Positions 1 through 9,428 of a DNA stretch of 64,000 nt are shown here, piece after piece. Where the stretch lies: NCBI GenBank assembly GCA_903889445.1, contig CAISXF010000040.1, positions 1-64,000 of the forward strand, in the 5' to 3' direction. The position numbers and the translations under genes are program-made. The DNA comes from an uncultured Pseudomonadota bacterium (lineage in GTDB: Bacteria > Pseudomonadota > Gammaproteobacteria > Methylococcales > Methylomonadaceae). Numbering within the stretch: the stretch's first letter is position 1; the number at the start of each line of letters is the position of its first letter. The notes beneath the pieces are model-generated. The model was given only the letters and a program-made list of their open reading frames with translations, was not told where the DNA came from and made no database searches.

Positions 1-1915
1 TAGCATAAGGCGAAGAAGACCAAAACCAACTCGAAACGGTATTCGGGAAATACGTTGCGTTAATCGTTGGTTGAGTAACCGAATTGGAATTTGTACAAAT
101 ATAACCGTATTCGCCTTCAGCCAGTGTGTTGTATTTACTGTCTGAACAAACAACCAAGCCTTTGAGTTCTTCATTCGTCGGTAATCGCCAATCATCGGCA
201 CCGCATAAAGATTGGTTATTCACCGCAGAAACAAAACCATCCGTGTTTGTGCTGTCTCCGTATTTGCCTTTGAAATCCGTTTCACAGCCTGACCAATCAC
301 ATTTTGGATAAATTGCATCGTAATTGGTATAGGTTTTAGCCGAATCGCGCAAACCGCCGTCGGTAGTTTTCACTTCCCAAATCAAGCCTGTTTTATTATC
401 TTTCGTGCAAGCCCAATCGGTTGGATTTGCGCCAAGTTTGGCAGAATCGGCAAGCGTCGAACCGTCGTTTGCAATTTTAGAATAGCCAGTGGTTTTAATC
501 ACGACGGGCGCGACGACAACTTTTGAAACGGCAACGGTTTTAGAAACGGGCGAACTGGTGGCATCTTGTGAATCGTAAGCGGTGGCGTTCCAATTGAATG
601 AATTTGCCGTGGCGTAGTTGTGCGAAAATGAAACGGTTGCGCCGCTGGTGGCGTTTTTCGATTCGCTTGCGCCGTCGCCCCAATCCATGAAAATCAAACT
701 CAAATTGCTGTCGCTGGCGGAAAGTTGCGTGACGTAAGGCGTTCCAATCGTGGCAGAAATGCCGCCGCTGATTAAACTCAACGTGGGTGCGGTATTTGGT
801 GCGGTGACGCTAAAATTGCCGGTTTGCGAATTGCTTTTGAGCGTATTTTTCGCGTCATAAACGCCAATCGAATACGCCGCCGAACTGGTTGGCGCGACAT
901 TGAACGAATAATTTTTGCCGCTGCCGGACATCGCAAACAAGCCGTTGCCGTAATCCACTTTCACGCTGTAACCGCTCGGTAAATTACCGCTCAACGTGGT
1001 GGAAAACGTCAGTGAATTTCCTTGAATCACCGATTGCGGCGACACGGAAATCGTGGACACGCTTGGCACGGTGACAGGTTGCACGACTGGCGGCGAAACA
1101 ATAACGGGCGGTTTCACAATCGGTGGCGAAACGATAATCGGCGTGGAATTGTCGGCGGCAAGAATAGTCAGCGTGTCATCACGTCGCCGAATCGGTTCGC
1201 CGCTGGGGTCGCCGTCATCAAAAACGCCCATCACATAATTGATGGGTTTATCGTTAATGCTGGTGGGAATGGTGAAGGCGTGCGAATAACTATAATCCAC
1301 GCCCGCGCCTTTCATTTCGTGCCAACCGTCTTCGCCGTCGTATTGAATTTTCACGCTTTGCCCAGCCGGTAATTCGTCAGACAAGGTCACGCTAAAATCA
1401 AACGTGCTGCCATTTGCGCCTGCTGGTGGATTCACGTTGTAATCGTCAATATCGACATCTTTTTGAGCCACGAAAAATTTGTTGATGTTGACTTGCGTTC
1501 GCACAATATCACTGCCCGAACTGGTGTTGACGGAGCCTTGAAAAACTAAACTCTTGTCGTTCGTTTTGCTGACGGCTTGCACTTGCCAAAAAAAAGTTCC
1601 TTGTTTTTGCAAAAAAGCGTGTTTTGCCGCCATGTTGTAGCTGGTCGATTTGGTAATGAAATCCGCGCACGTTGTCGATTTAACGCATTTTCCTTTGCCT
1701 ACGTCGTAATCGGCAAACCGCTCGCTGGCGGAAATAATCAGGTGATATTGCTTAATCGTCGCCGCACTTTTGTGCGTCCAACTAAATTTAATCGGCTGTT
1801 TAATGCCGATATTGTCAAGATTTTGCGGCGACACCAAAACGGGCGACAGTATTTTTGCGTGAGAAACAGAAACCATCAAAGGCAACGCGATGACGGCAAA
1901 CAGAATTTTGTTCAT
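1..1915 (-). CDS. Secreted PKD-like/DUF1566 (Lcl C-terminal) protein, 3' end outside window
   Basis: An open frame runs from an ATG at 1915 to the left edge without a stop (638 codons), so the C terminus is missing. Residues 1-20 form a signal peptide (Lys3, hydrophobic stretch, SVSHA cleavage region). The next part reads like a fibronectin/PKD-type domain ending near a Pro-rich linker with repeated IVSPPIVKPP-like segments. Then come two more Ig/PKD-like modules; one carries the PKD-like DWGDG motif. The final visible part has hallmarks of DUF1566/Lcl domains: TGLIWEVKTTDGGLRD, Cys pairs, DDWRLPTNEELKGL and SSWFWSSSPYA. Such proteins are usually exported and may be surface or matrix proteins; no enzymatic role is assignable. 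Stop-to-stop ORF calling misses it because it leaves the window. Confidence 0.85.
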   Translation of the reverse strand, partial: MNKILFAVIALPLMVSVSHAKILSPVLVSPQNLDNIGIKQPIKFSWTHKSAATIKQYHLIISASERFADYDVGKGKCVKSTTCADFITKSTSYNMAAKHAFLQKQGTFFWQVQAVSKTNDKSLVFQGSVNTSSGSDIVRTQVNINKFFVAQKDVDIDDYNVNPPAGANGSTFDFSVTLSDELPAGQSVKIQYDGEDGWHEMKGAGVDYSYSHAFTIPTSINDKPINYVMGVFDDGDPSGEPIRRRDDTLTILAADNSTPIIVSPPIVKPPVIVSPPVVQPVTVPSVSTISVSPQSVIQGNSLTFSTTLSGNLPSGYSVKVDYGNGLFAMSGSGKNYSFNVAPTSSAAYSIGVYDAKNTLKSNSQTGNFSVTAPNTAPTLSLISGGISATIGTPYVTQLSASDSNLSLIFMDWGDGASESKNATSGATVSFSHNYATANSFNWNATAYDSQDATSSPVSKTVAVSKVVVAPVVIKTTGYSKIANDGSTLADSAKLGANPTDWACTKDNKTGLIWEVKTTDGGLRDSAKTYTNYDAIYPKCDWSGCETDFKGKYGDSTNTDGFVSAVNNQSLCGADDWRLPTNEELKGLVVCSDSKYNTLAEGEYGYICTNSNSVTQPTINATYFPNTVSSWFWSSSPYA

Positions 1916-1931
1916 TTTTTTACCTTTTTTG

Positions 1932-1955
1932 GCAAACCAAGGTTTGCACTCCGGA
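1932..1955 (+). repeat. Palindromic dispersed repeat, copy 1
   Basis: A 24-base element whose first 16 bases form the hairpin GCAAACC-AA-GGTTTGC, followed by ACTCCGGA. It lies between lysS and the DUF1566 gene. An identical 24-mer in the same orientation lies inside the Sua5-type gene at 13655-13678. This is REP-like behaviour, inferred from only two copies. Confidence 0.6.
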
Positions 1956-1961
1956 ATTCAT

Positions 1962-3464
1962 TTATTTCGGTCTCATGTGCGGGAACAACAACACGTCCCG
2001 AATCGATGGCGAATCGGTGAACAACATCACCAAACGGTCGATGCCAATGCCTTCGCCAGCGGTCGGCGGCATACCGTGTTCCAACGCGATAATATAATCT
2101 GCGTCAAAGTGCATCGCTTCATCGTCGCCCGCTTCTTTTTCGTTCACTTGTTGTTGGAAACGCGCCGCTTGGTCTTCTGCGTCGTTCAACTCGGTGAAAC
2201 CGTTGGCAATTTCCCGACCGCCCACAAAAAATTCAAATCGGTCGGTAACGTGCGGATCGTTGTCATTGCGTCGCGCTAACGGTGAAACTTCCACCGGATA
2301 CGCGGTAATAAATGTCGGATTCATCAAACGACTTTCAACGGTTTTTTCAAAAATTTCGATTTGAATTTTTCCCAAACCGTAACCGTCTTTCACTGGAATT
2401 TTTAGATTTTCAGCCACGATTACAGCCGCTTCACGAGTTGAAATGTTTTCAGCTGTTAAATCAGGATTGAAATGCAAAATCGAATCAAAAACCGTCATGC
2501 GTACAAACGGTTTGCCAAAATCATATTCTTCACCTTGATACGTCACCACGGTTTGTCCCAAAACTGCTTCCGCAATGCCGCGCAACATTTCTTCGGTCAA
2601 ATCCATCAATTCATGATATTCCGCGTAGGCTTGATAGAATTCCAACATGGTGAATTCAGGATTGTGGCGCGTCGAAAGCCCTTCGTTTCTGAAATTACGG
2701 TTGATTTCAAATACCCGTTCAAACCCACCAACGACCAACCGTTTCAAATACAATTCGGGCGCAATCCGCAAAAACATATCCATATCGAGCGCGTTATGAT
2801 GCGTGGTAAAAGGGCGAGCCGTCGCGCCACCTGGAATCACTTGCATCATGGGCGTTTCGACTTCCAAGAAATCCCGCTCAATCAAAAAATTCCGAATATA
2901 CGCCACGACTTTCGAGCGAATCAAAAACACGTCGCGCGATTGTTGGCTCATAATCAAATCTAAATAACGTTGACGATATTTAATTTCTTGATCAGCGATG
3001 CCGTGGAACTTTTCGGGCAACGGGCGCAACGCTTTGGTTAATAAACGAATGTTATCGATTTTAACGCTGAGTTCGCCGGTTTGGGTTTTGAACAAATACC
3101 CTTCTGCGCCCAAAATATCGCCAATATCCCATTTTTTAAATTGCTCGTTATAAACGCCTTCGGGCAAATTATCACGCGCCACATAAACCTGAATTTGCCC
3201 TGACATATCTTGCAAATGGCTGAAACTTGCTTTGCCCATAATGCGGCGTGTCATCATGCGACCCGCGATTTTTACGCGCAAATGTTCTTCTTCGAGTTCT
3301 TCTTTGGATTTTTCGCTGTATTTCGCCAACAATTCACCCGCCACCACATCGCGGCGAAAATCAGTCGGAAACGCAATGGTTTCTTCACGCAACGCGGTTA
3401 ATTTTTCGCGACGTTGGCGGATTTGGTCTTGTTCATCTTGTGGTAAATTTTCAGATTCAGTCAT
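1962..3464 (-). CDS. lysS: Lysyl-tRNA synthetase, class II
   Basis: Charges tRNA-Lys with lysine in the cytoplasm. 500 residues, the normal length for bacterial class II LysRS. The OB-fold anticodon-binding domain covers about residues 65-150. Class II motif 2 ([20 protein letters not shown]) is at about 258-277, and motif 3 ([14 protein letters not shown]) is near 471-484, close to the C terminus as usual. The start MTESENLP is chosen because the alpha-helical N-terminal extension is typical of the family. It follows the giant repeat gene on the same strand after about 50 bases; no terminator is evident between them. Confidence 0.97.
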   Translation of the reverse strand: MTESENLPQDEQDQIRQRREKLTALREETIAFPTDFRRDVVAGELLAKYSEKSKEELEEEHLRVKIAGRMMTRRIMGKASFSHLQDMSGQIQVYVARDNLPEGVYNEQFKKWDIGDILGAEGYLFKTQTGELSVKIDNIRLLTKALRPLPEKFHGIADQEIKYRQRYLDLIMSQQSRDVFLIRSKVVAYIRNFLIERDFLEVETPMMQVIPGGATARPFTTHHNALDMDMFLRIAPELYLKRLVVGGFERVFEINRNFRNEGLSTRHNPEFTMLEFYQAYAEYHELMDLTEEMLRGIAEAVLGQTVVTYQGEEYDFGKPFVRMTVFDSILHFNPDLTAENISTREAAVIVAENLKIPVKDGYGLGKIQIEIFEKTVESRLMNPTFITAYPVEVSPLARRNDNDPHVTDRFEFFVGGREIANGFTELNDAEDQAARFQQQVNEKEAGDDEAMHFDADYIIALEHGMPPTAGEGIGIDRLVMLFTDSPSIRDVLLFPHMRPK

Positions 3465-3513
3465 GGTTTTTTGTTATATGTGTCATTAAAAATAAAAAAG
3501 AAACGTGGATTTT

Positions 3514-6500
3514 TCAAACCACAATATTGGTTGCCGCAATGCCGTTTAAATCGGTCACACCGGTTAACTCAATGACGTTGGTATAACCCGTTCCGTCAAC
3601 ATCGGTGACTAGATAGACTTTGCCGTTTGTCACGCCCACAAAATAAGCAACCGTGCCATTCAGTGCCGTATCCGCAGCGGTTAATAAATCGGATAACGCC
3701 GCAAAGGTCGCGCTACCTTCAACATAATTGGTGGTTTCAACGCCTGCCGCGCCCAAACTAATCGTGTCGGAAGAGGTGGTAAAATCGGTAATAAAATCGG
3801 TTGTCGCGCCGCCTGTGGTCGATACATCCGCTGTGTTGAAAACGAATTTATCCGCCCCGTCACCGCCGCTCACCGAATCCAAACCGGCACCACCCATAAT
3901 CGTATCTTTGCCTGCGCTGGCAAAAATGCTGTCATCACCCGCGCCGCCATCGATAGAATCACCCGCTAAACTGCCGGTAATCGTATCGGCATCGGCACTG
4001 CCCGTTATCGTGACGGCAGATTTACCAGCGGTAATTTTTGTTGCTACAGACGGCGCGGGAATTTTGCCAGAGGTTTCAATTCCCGCCGACGTTTCAGAAC
4101 CACTCGCCAATGTCACATAACCTTTTGTGTCATGCAGCCAATCAATGACATCGGAACTTAAAACAGCGACTTGTGATTGTGTTAACGATTCCAGTTGCGC
4201 GGTGGTCAACGCCGAAAATGGCAGCGTTTCTAAAACCGAAATTGCCATGGTCGTTAATGCCGAAAGCGTTGTCGTCGTTAGACCTTTCAATATGGTAGGT
4301 TTTATTGCGGTAAGTTGATCGCCCGTTAACGCAGCGGCTTGATCTGATGTTAATCCACCTAATTGTGTTTTTGTTACTGTTAAAAATGGCATTTGTTCTG
4401 CTGTTAACGCAGTAATGTCTTCAGTATCAAACGCTGTGATATTTAAACCTTTAATCGCATTCGGGTCTAAGGCAGAAATAGCTTCTTTCGTTAAGCTGGT
4501 GGCTTGATCGGCAGACCACGTCGCCAAATCTGCGGCACTCAATCCCAATGCACTGTCTGGACTGATTGCGGCAATTTGCTCCACCGTTAATACTTTGGCT
4601 TGATCTGGTTTCAATGCCGCAAATTGTTCTACCGTCATCACACCCAAAGCATCTGTAGTCAATGCGGGCAAGGCTTTAGCCGATATTCCCGCTACCGCTG
4701 CTGGCGTTAACGCGGCAACACTTTCTGCTGATAAAGTAGAAATTTGGTCAGACGAAAAAACGTTGGTTTGAACGGCATTCAACGAAGCGGCATTATCCAC
4801 GCTAATCGTGGCAATATATTCCTTTGTCAACACGGCTATTTGCGTCGATTTTAATGCTGCCAATTGCGCCGGAGTAATGGCAGTAAAGGCTTCAATAGTT
4901 AACGAGGTGAACGCAATGGGGGAAATCGCCGCCACCGATTCGGGTTGCATTGCTGCAAAATTTTCTGGGCTAATCAACGCAACTTGCGCGTCACTTAACG
5001 CGCTGGCAGGTAAGATTGCCGCGAGAACTTCAGGTTTAATTGCGGTGATTTGTTCCGCGCTTAACGCGGCAAGCACCGAAGCTGTTAATAATGCCACATT
5101 ATCAATTGCGCCAATTTGTTCGGTAGTTAAAAAACCAAATTGTGCCGGTTTCAACGCTGCAAATTGTCCGTCACCGGTGAGATTGGTAATCGTCAATCCT
5201 GCCATATTTGTCTGATTAAAACCCGCCAATGCAGCCGTACTCAAAGACGCTAAATCTTGCGGTTCGATTGCCGTTACTTGGGCGGAATCCAAAACGTTAA
5301 TTTGCGCCGACGTGAGTGCCGCTGCTTGTTCTGGCGTTAATGCGATTAGTTGTTCAGTGGTTAACGCGGCAAAAATTGTCGCAGGTAAATTGGTAATTGT
5401 TTTGATATTCAACGCAGGAATCGCGTCCGTTGTTAAAGCTGCCAACGCTCCGGAAGACAGACTTAAAATTTGCGTTGAGGTCAACGCGGCAATTTGTCCC
5501 GCCAACAAACCGGCGGTTTGCACCGAAGTGAGCGCGGCAATCTGTTCTTTTTTCAAGCTCGCCAATTGTGCGGACGACAATGCGCTGATTTGATCGGTCG
5601 TTAAACCAGCGATATTTTTTTTATTCAAGCCCGCCATCGCCGATTTACTTAATGCGGCAATGTCTTCTCTATCCATCGCTGCAATTTTCACCGAATCCAA
5701 AGCGTTAATTTGCGCCGACGTAATCACGGCGGTTTGGTCGCTAGTCAGGGCTTTGATTTGATCACTGGTCAACGCACTAAAAACATCGGTGGGCAACGCG
5801 GCAATGACTTTGGTATTCAATACCGGAATCATATCCGTTGATAACGACAGCAACGATTTCGAGGCTAAATTCAAAACTTGCAGCGGTTTCAATGTCACCA
5901 GTTGACTCGAAGTCAACCCCGCCACTTGCGCGGAAGTGAGGACGGCGAGTTGTTCTTTTTTGAACACTGCCAGTTGTTCCGGGGTTAGCGCGGCAATTTG
6001 ATTGGAACCCACCGCCGCACTTAAACCGGCGATATTTTTGGTGGTCAAACCAAGAATAGCGTTCGGTGAAAGTGCCGCCACGATGTCTGTGGTCAATGCG
6101 CCAATTTGAGCCGAAGACAGTGCCGAAATGATGAACGGCGTTAATAATGGGGCTTCGTCAGTGTTGATGGCGGCAATTTGTGTTGTGCTTAAAAAACCAA
6201 ATTGCGCCGGTTTTAATGCCGAAAATTGCCCGTCGCCGCTTAATTCTGCTAGCGTCGTCAAACCGGCGATATTTTGTTTATTGAATCCGGCAATCGCCGA
6301 TTTGCTTAATGCGGCAACATCTTTGCTATCCATCGCCAAAATTGTGGCAGAATTCAAAGCGTTAATTTGCGCCGACGTAATCACGGCGGCTTGGTCGCTA
6401 GTCAGGGCTTTAATTTGGTCGCTGGTCAACGCACTAAAAACATCGGTGGGCAACGCGGCAATGACTTTCGTATTCAATACCGGAATCATATCCGTCGATA

Positions 6501-7719
6501 ACGACAGCAATGATTTCGACGCTAAATTCAAAATTTGTTGCGGTTTCAATGTCACCAGTTGACTCGAAGTCAACCCCGCGACTTGCGTGGAAGTGAGGAC
6601 GGCGAGTTGTTCTTTTTTAAACATCGCCAATTGTTCCGGGGTCAGCGCCGCAATTTGATTGGAACCCACCGCCGCACTTAAACCGGCGATATTTTTGGTG
6701 GTCAAACCAAGAATAGCGTTCGGTGAAAGTGCCGCCACGATGCCTGTGGTGAACGCGCCAATTTGAGCCGAAGACAGTGCCGAAATGATGAGCGGCGTTA
6801 ATAATGGGGCTTCGTCAGTGTTGATGGCGGCAATTTGTGTTGTGTTTAAAAAACCAAATTGTGCCGGTTTTAATGCCGAAAATTGCCCGTCGCCGCTTAA
6901 TTCTGCTAGCGTCGTCAAACCCGCGATATTTTTCTTGTTAAAACCCGCCATCGCGAATTTGCTTAATGCAGCAACATCTTCGCTATTCATTGCCAAAATT
7001 GTGGCAGAATCTAAAGCGTTAATTTGCGCCGACGTAATAACCGCCGCTTGGTCGCTAGACAGTGCTTTGATTTGATCCGTCGTCATGGCACCAATCGTTT
7101 TTGCTGGTAATGCCGCGACAAATTTGTTGTCCAAAAAAGCTATTTCCACCGTGGGCAACGAAGAAATGGCTTTTGAGGATAAATTTTCAGCATGAATTCT
7201 GGTCAATGCCGAAACTTGGTCGGTGGTTAAAACGGCGACTTGATCAGAACTAATCACGCCAATTTGTTCTTTTTTCAATCCGGCAATTTGTGCTGTGGAT
7301 AACGCCACCACATTTTGCGTACTTAACAAATTGATTTTCAAACCGGTCAACGCCATTTTACTAATGGCGCGAATATCGTCAGAACTTAATCCTGCGAATT
7401 GTGCCGACGACAACGCGCCAATTTGGGCAGATGTCAGAGCCGCAATTTGGTCGGTAGAAAACGCCACTAATTGCGCGGTGGTTAAATTCCCGACTTTTAA
7501 ACCAGAAATAACGTTGGTTTCAATTCCAGAAAACGACGCAGCAGGAATGCTCGATAATACATTTTTAAGACTCGTCAACTTGGGTGCATTCAAAACAGCC
7601 AAATAATCCGCTGTCAACGTCGCCGCTTGATCCGACGTTAACTGAGCTAATTCTTGGGTGGTAAATTGGGCAAATATATCAAGCGGAATTACGGGGGTAC
7701 TCGTTGTTGCGGTTGCCAT
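3514..7719 (-). CDS. Giant ALTxxQI-repeat protein with C-terminal RTX repeats (type I secretion substrate)
   Basis: 1401 residues, almost entirely built from a short degenerate unit of about 10-11 residues of the form AALTSDQIAAL / GLTSSQLVTLK. The units are rich in Ala, Leu, Ser and Thr and lack Cys. Longer 220-residue blocks are tandemly duplicated (see repeat entries). Residues about 1233-1293 carry RTX nonapeptides (GGAGDDSIF, GGAGLDSVS, GGDGADKFVF), followed by a roughly 110-residue tail ending in hydrophobic TNIVV. That is typical of Ca2+-binding type I secretion substrates. There is no N-terminal signal peptide, which fits type I export. A surface or biofilm role is inference. No T1SS genes lie nearby. 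The gene starts 20 bases after the cysN stop. Confidence 0.8.
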   Translation of the reverse strand: MATATTSTPVIPLDIFAQFTTQELAQLTSDQAATLTADYLAVLNAPKLTSLKNVLSSIPAASFSGIETNVISGLKVGNLTTAQLVAFSTDQIAALTSAQIGALSSAQFAGLSSDDIRAISKMALTGLKINLLSTQNVVALSTAQIAGLKKEQIGVISSDQVAVLTTDQVSALTRIHAENLSSKAISSLPTVEIAFLDNKFVAALPAKTIGAMTTDQIKALSSDQAAVITSAQINALDSATILAMNSEDVAALSKFAMAGFNKKNIAGLTTLAELSGDGQFSALKPAQFGFLNTTQIAAINTDEAPLLTPLIISALSSAQIGAFTTGIVAALSPNAILGLTTKNIAGLSAAVGSNQIAALTPEQLAMFKKEQLAVLTSTQVAGLTSSQLVTLKPQQILNLASKSLLSLSTDMIPVLNTKVIAALPTDVFSALTSDQIKALTSDQAAVITSAQINALNSATILAMDSKDVAALSKSAIAGFNKQNIAGLTTLAELSGDGQFSALKPAQFGFLSTTQIAAINTDEAPLLTPFIISALSSAQIGALTTDIVAALSPNAILGLTTKNIAGLSAAVGSNQIAALTPEQLAVFKKEQLAVLTSAQVAGLTSSQLVTLKPLQVLNLASKSLLSLSTDMIPVLNTKVIAALPTDVFSALTSDQIKALTSDQTAVITSAQINALDSVKIAAMDREDIAALSKSAMAGLNKKNIAGLTTDQISALSSAQLASLKKEQIAALTSVQTAGLLAGQIAALTSTQILSLSSGALAALTTDAIPALNIKTITNLPATIFAALTTEQLIALTPEQAAALTSAQINVLDSAQVTAIEPQDLASLSTAALAGFNQTNMAGLTITNLTGDGQFAALKPAQFGFLTTEQIGAIDNVALLTASVLAALSAEQITAIKPEVLAAILPASALSDAQVALISPENFAAMQPESVAAISPIAFTSLTIEAFTAITPAQLAALKSTQIAVLTKEYIATISVDNAASLNAVQTNVFSSDQISTLSAESVAALTPAAVAGISAKALPALTTDALGVMTVEQFAALKPDQAKVLTVEQIAAISPDSALGLSAADLATWSADQATSLTKEAISALDPNAIKGLNITAFDTEDITALTAEQMPFLTVTKTQLGGLTSDQAAALTGDQLTAIKPTILKGLTTTTLSALTTMAISVLETLPFSALTTAQLESLTQSQVAVLSSDVIDWLHDTKGYVTLASGSETSAGIETSGKIPAPSVATKITAGKSAVTITGSADADTITGSLAGDSIDGGAGDDSIFASAGKDTIMGGAGLDSVSGGDGADKFVFNTADVSTTGGATTDFITDFTTSSDTISLGAAGVETTNYVEGSATFAALSDLLTAADTALNGTVAYFVGVTNGKVYLVTDVDGTGYTNVIELTGVTDLNGIAATNIVV
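5699..6358 (-). repeat. 660-bp tandem block A within the repeat protein gene
   Basis: Aligns with 6359-7018 at a constant 660-base offset (220 codons), with few differences by eye. For example, identical text occurs at 5781 and 6441, and again at about 6028 and 6688. The length is a multiple of three, so copy-number change would keep the frame. Confidence 0.75.
6359..7018 (-). repeat. 660-bp tandem block B within the repeat protein gene
   Basis: Near-identical partner of 5699-6358. A third block starts at about 7019 with the same first 60 bases and then diverges, so the array is about 2.1 recognisable long units on top of the ancient short repeat. Confidence 0.75.
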
Positions 7720-7739
7720 GATTAGCTCTTCTCGAAAAT

Positions 7740-9365
7740 TTAATAAATGACTTTTTGCGTTTTCAACGCGACATAAATTTCATCAAGCGTTTGCGTGTCG
7801 GCATCAAATTGAATGGGCGTAAAACCTTCGTTCGTATTGACACAAATCGCAATTAAACCCGCGTGGTTTATGGCTTGAATTAGCACGTTATTCGTCGTTT
7901 CTAAAATCGTACTGGCGTGACCGTTATCAAACAATTTACGTTCGAGTTGATACGCGACTTCAACGCTATTTTCACCAGTCAAATTGATAGCGGTGGCGAT
8001 TTGACTAAAACGTGCCGCACGTTCTTCAACGCTGACGGCTTGCAGATTTTCGTTGTCACCCGTGCCGACAATCATGCCCGCGCCAACCGTGCCATTCGTC
8101 AATCGGTCGATAATAATAAATGACCCCGTGCCTTTGTGCGTTTTGTAATTATCGAACACAACTGGCGCATTCACTGACATCGTGCATAAGCCAATTTCAT
8201 TGAGTTGCAACGCATTCGCGTCGTGATGTTCAAGCGTGTTCACGTCAATACGGTGATGAATCAACGATACCGAACCCGAAACGGTGCGGGTCGCTAATTT
8301 AATTGAATACTGTTTGCCAATGTTTAAAGAATCTTCCGCCATCCAAACAATATGCGCTTTGAATTTATCTGCCACAATCGGCGTGAATTCTTGCGTGCCA
8401 ATCAACATATCGCCACGACTAATATCAATTTCGTCGTCCAACGTCAGCGTGACTGCCATCGGTGAAAAGGCTTGTTCAATTTCGCCGTCATACGTCACGA
8501 TGGATTTAATTGTGCTACTTTTGCCAGACGGTAACGCGGTAATGGTGTCGCCTTTTTTGAAAATTCCCGCTGCAACCGTGCCGCAAAATCCACGAAAATC
8601 TAAATTCGGACGATTCACATATTGCACAGGAAAACGTGCGTCGGTGAAATTGCGGTCATTGGCAATTTCAATCGTATTTAAGGCTTCCATTAACGGTTTG
8701 CCTTTGTACCACGCCATATTTTCACTCGGATTTACGACGTTATCACCGTCCAACGCCGACATCGGAATAAATAAAATATCGTGTAAATCCAAGGTTTTTA
8801 CAAAATCCAAATAATCGGCTTTGATTTGTTCAAATTTCGCTTCGCTGTATTCAACCAAATCCATTTTGTTAATCGCAACAATGATGTGCTGAATGCCGAG
8901 TAATGACGCAATAAAACTATGACGTTTGGTTTGCGTTTGAACGCCATAACGCGCATCAACCAAAATAATCGCCAAATCACACGTTGACGCGCCCGTCGCC
9001 ATGTTGCGCGTGTATTGCTCGTGTCCTGGTGTATCGGCGATGATGAATTTGCGCGTCGAAGTGGAGAAATAACGATACGCCACGTCAATCGTGATGCCTT
9101 GTTCGCGTTCGGCTTGCAAACCATCGACCAGCAACGCTAAATCGATTTTGCCCGCGCCCGTCGTGCCAGATTTCACGCTATCGGCTTGCACGGCGGCGAG
9201 CTGGTCTTCGTAAATCATTTTTGAATCGTGCAATAATCGCCCGATGAGCGTACTTTTGCCGTCATCGACGTTGCCACAAGTTAAAAAACGCACTAATTCT
9301 TTGCGTTCGTGTTGCGCTAAATAAGCGTTAATATCGGTGCTGATTAAATCTGATTGGTGGGACAT
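7740..9365 (-). CDS. cysN: Sulfate adenylyltransferase subunit 1 (GTPase)
   Basis: GTP-hydrolysing subunit that drives APS formation from ATP and sulfate with CysD in assimilatory sulfate activation. EF-Tu-like G domain: P-loop GNVDDGKST at residues 31-39, [10 protein letters not shown] at 111-120, NKMD at 166-169, followed by domain 2/3 beta barrels. The 541-residue length matches stand-alone CysN with a short tail; no fused APS kinase (CysC) domain is present. The partner cysD normally lies directly upstream but here is separated by a 2-kb DUF262 gene. The repeat-protein gene follows by 20 bases. Confidence 0.96.
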   Translation of the reverse strand: MSHQSDLISTDINAYLAQHERKELVRFLTCGNVDDGKSTLIGRLLHDSKMIYEDQLAAVQADSVKSGTTGAGKIDLALLVDGLQAEREQGITIDVAYRYFSTSTRKFIIADTPGHEQYTRNMATGASTCDLAIILVDARYGVQTQTKRHSFIASLLGIQHIIVAINKMDLVEYSEAKFEQIKADYLDFVKTLDLHDILFIPMSALDGDNVVNPSENMAWYKGKPLMEALNTIEIANDRNFTDARFPVQYVNRPNLDFRGFCGTVAAGIFKKGDTITALPSGKSSTIKSIVTYDGEIEQAFSPMAVTLTLDDEIDISRGDMLIGTQEFTPIVADKFKAHIVWMAEDSLNIGKQYSIKLATRTVSGSVSLIHHRIDVNTLEHHDANALQLNEIGLCTMSVNAPVVFDNYKTHKGTGSFIIIDRLTNGTVGAGMIVGTGDNENLQAVSVEERAARFSQIATAINLTGENSVEVAYQLERKLFDNGHASTILETTNNVLIQAINHAGLIAICVNTNEGFTPIQFDADTQTLDEIYVALKTQKVIY

Positions 9366-9428
9366 AAGTTTAAAATCACGTTAAAGGTTAAAATTACGGT
9401 TATTTTTTGTGTTGATTTGCAAGTATCT

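Noticed and set aside
5699..7018. CRISPR-like repetitive array
   Set aside because: The repeats are long, coding and in one reading frame, with no spacer structure.
3728..7606. Several plus-strand open frames within the giant repeat gene
   Set aside because: They mirror the low-complexity repeat on the opposite strand and have no independent support.
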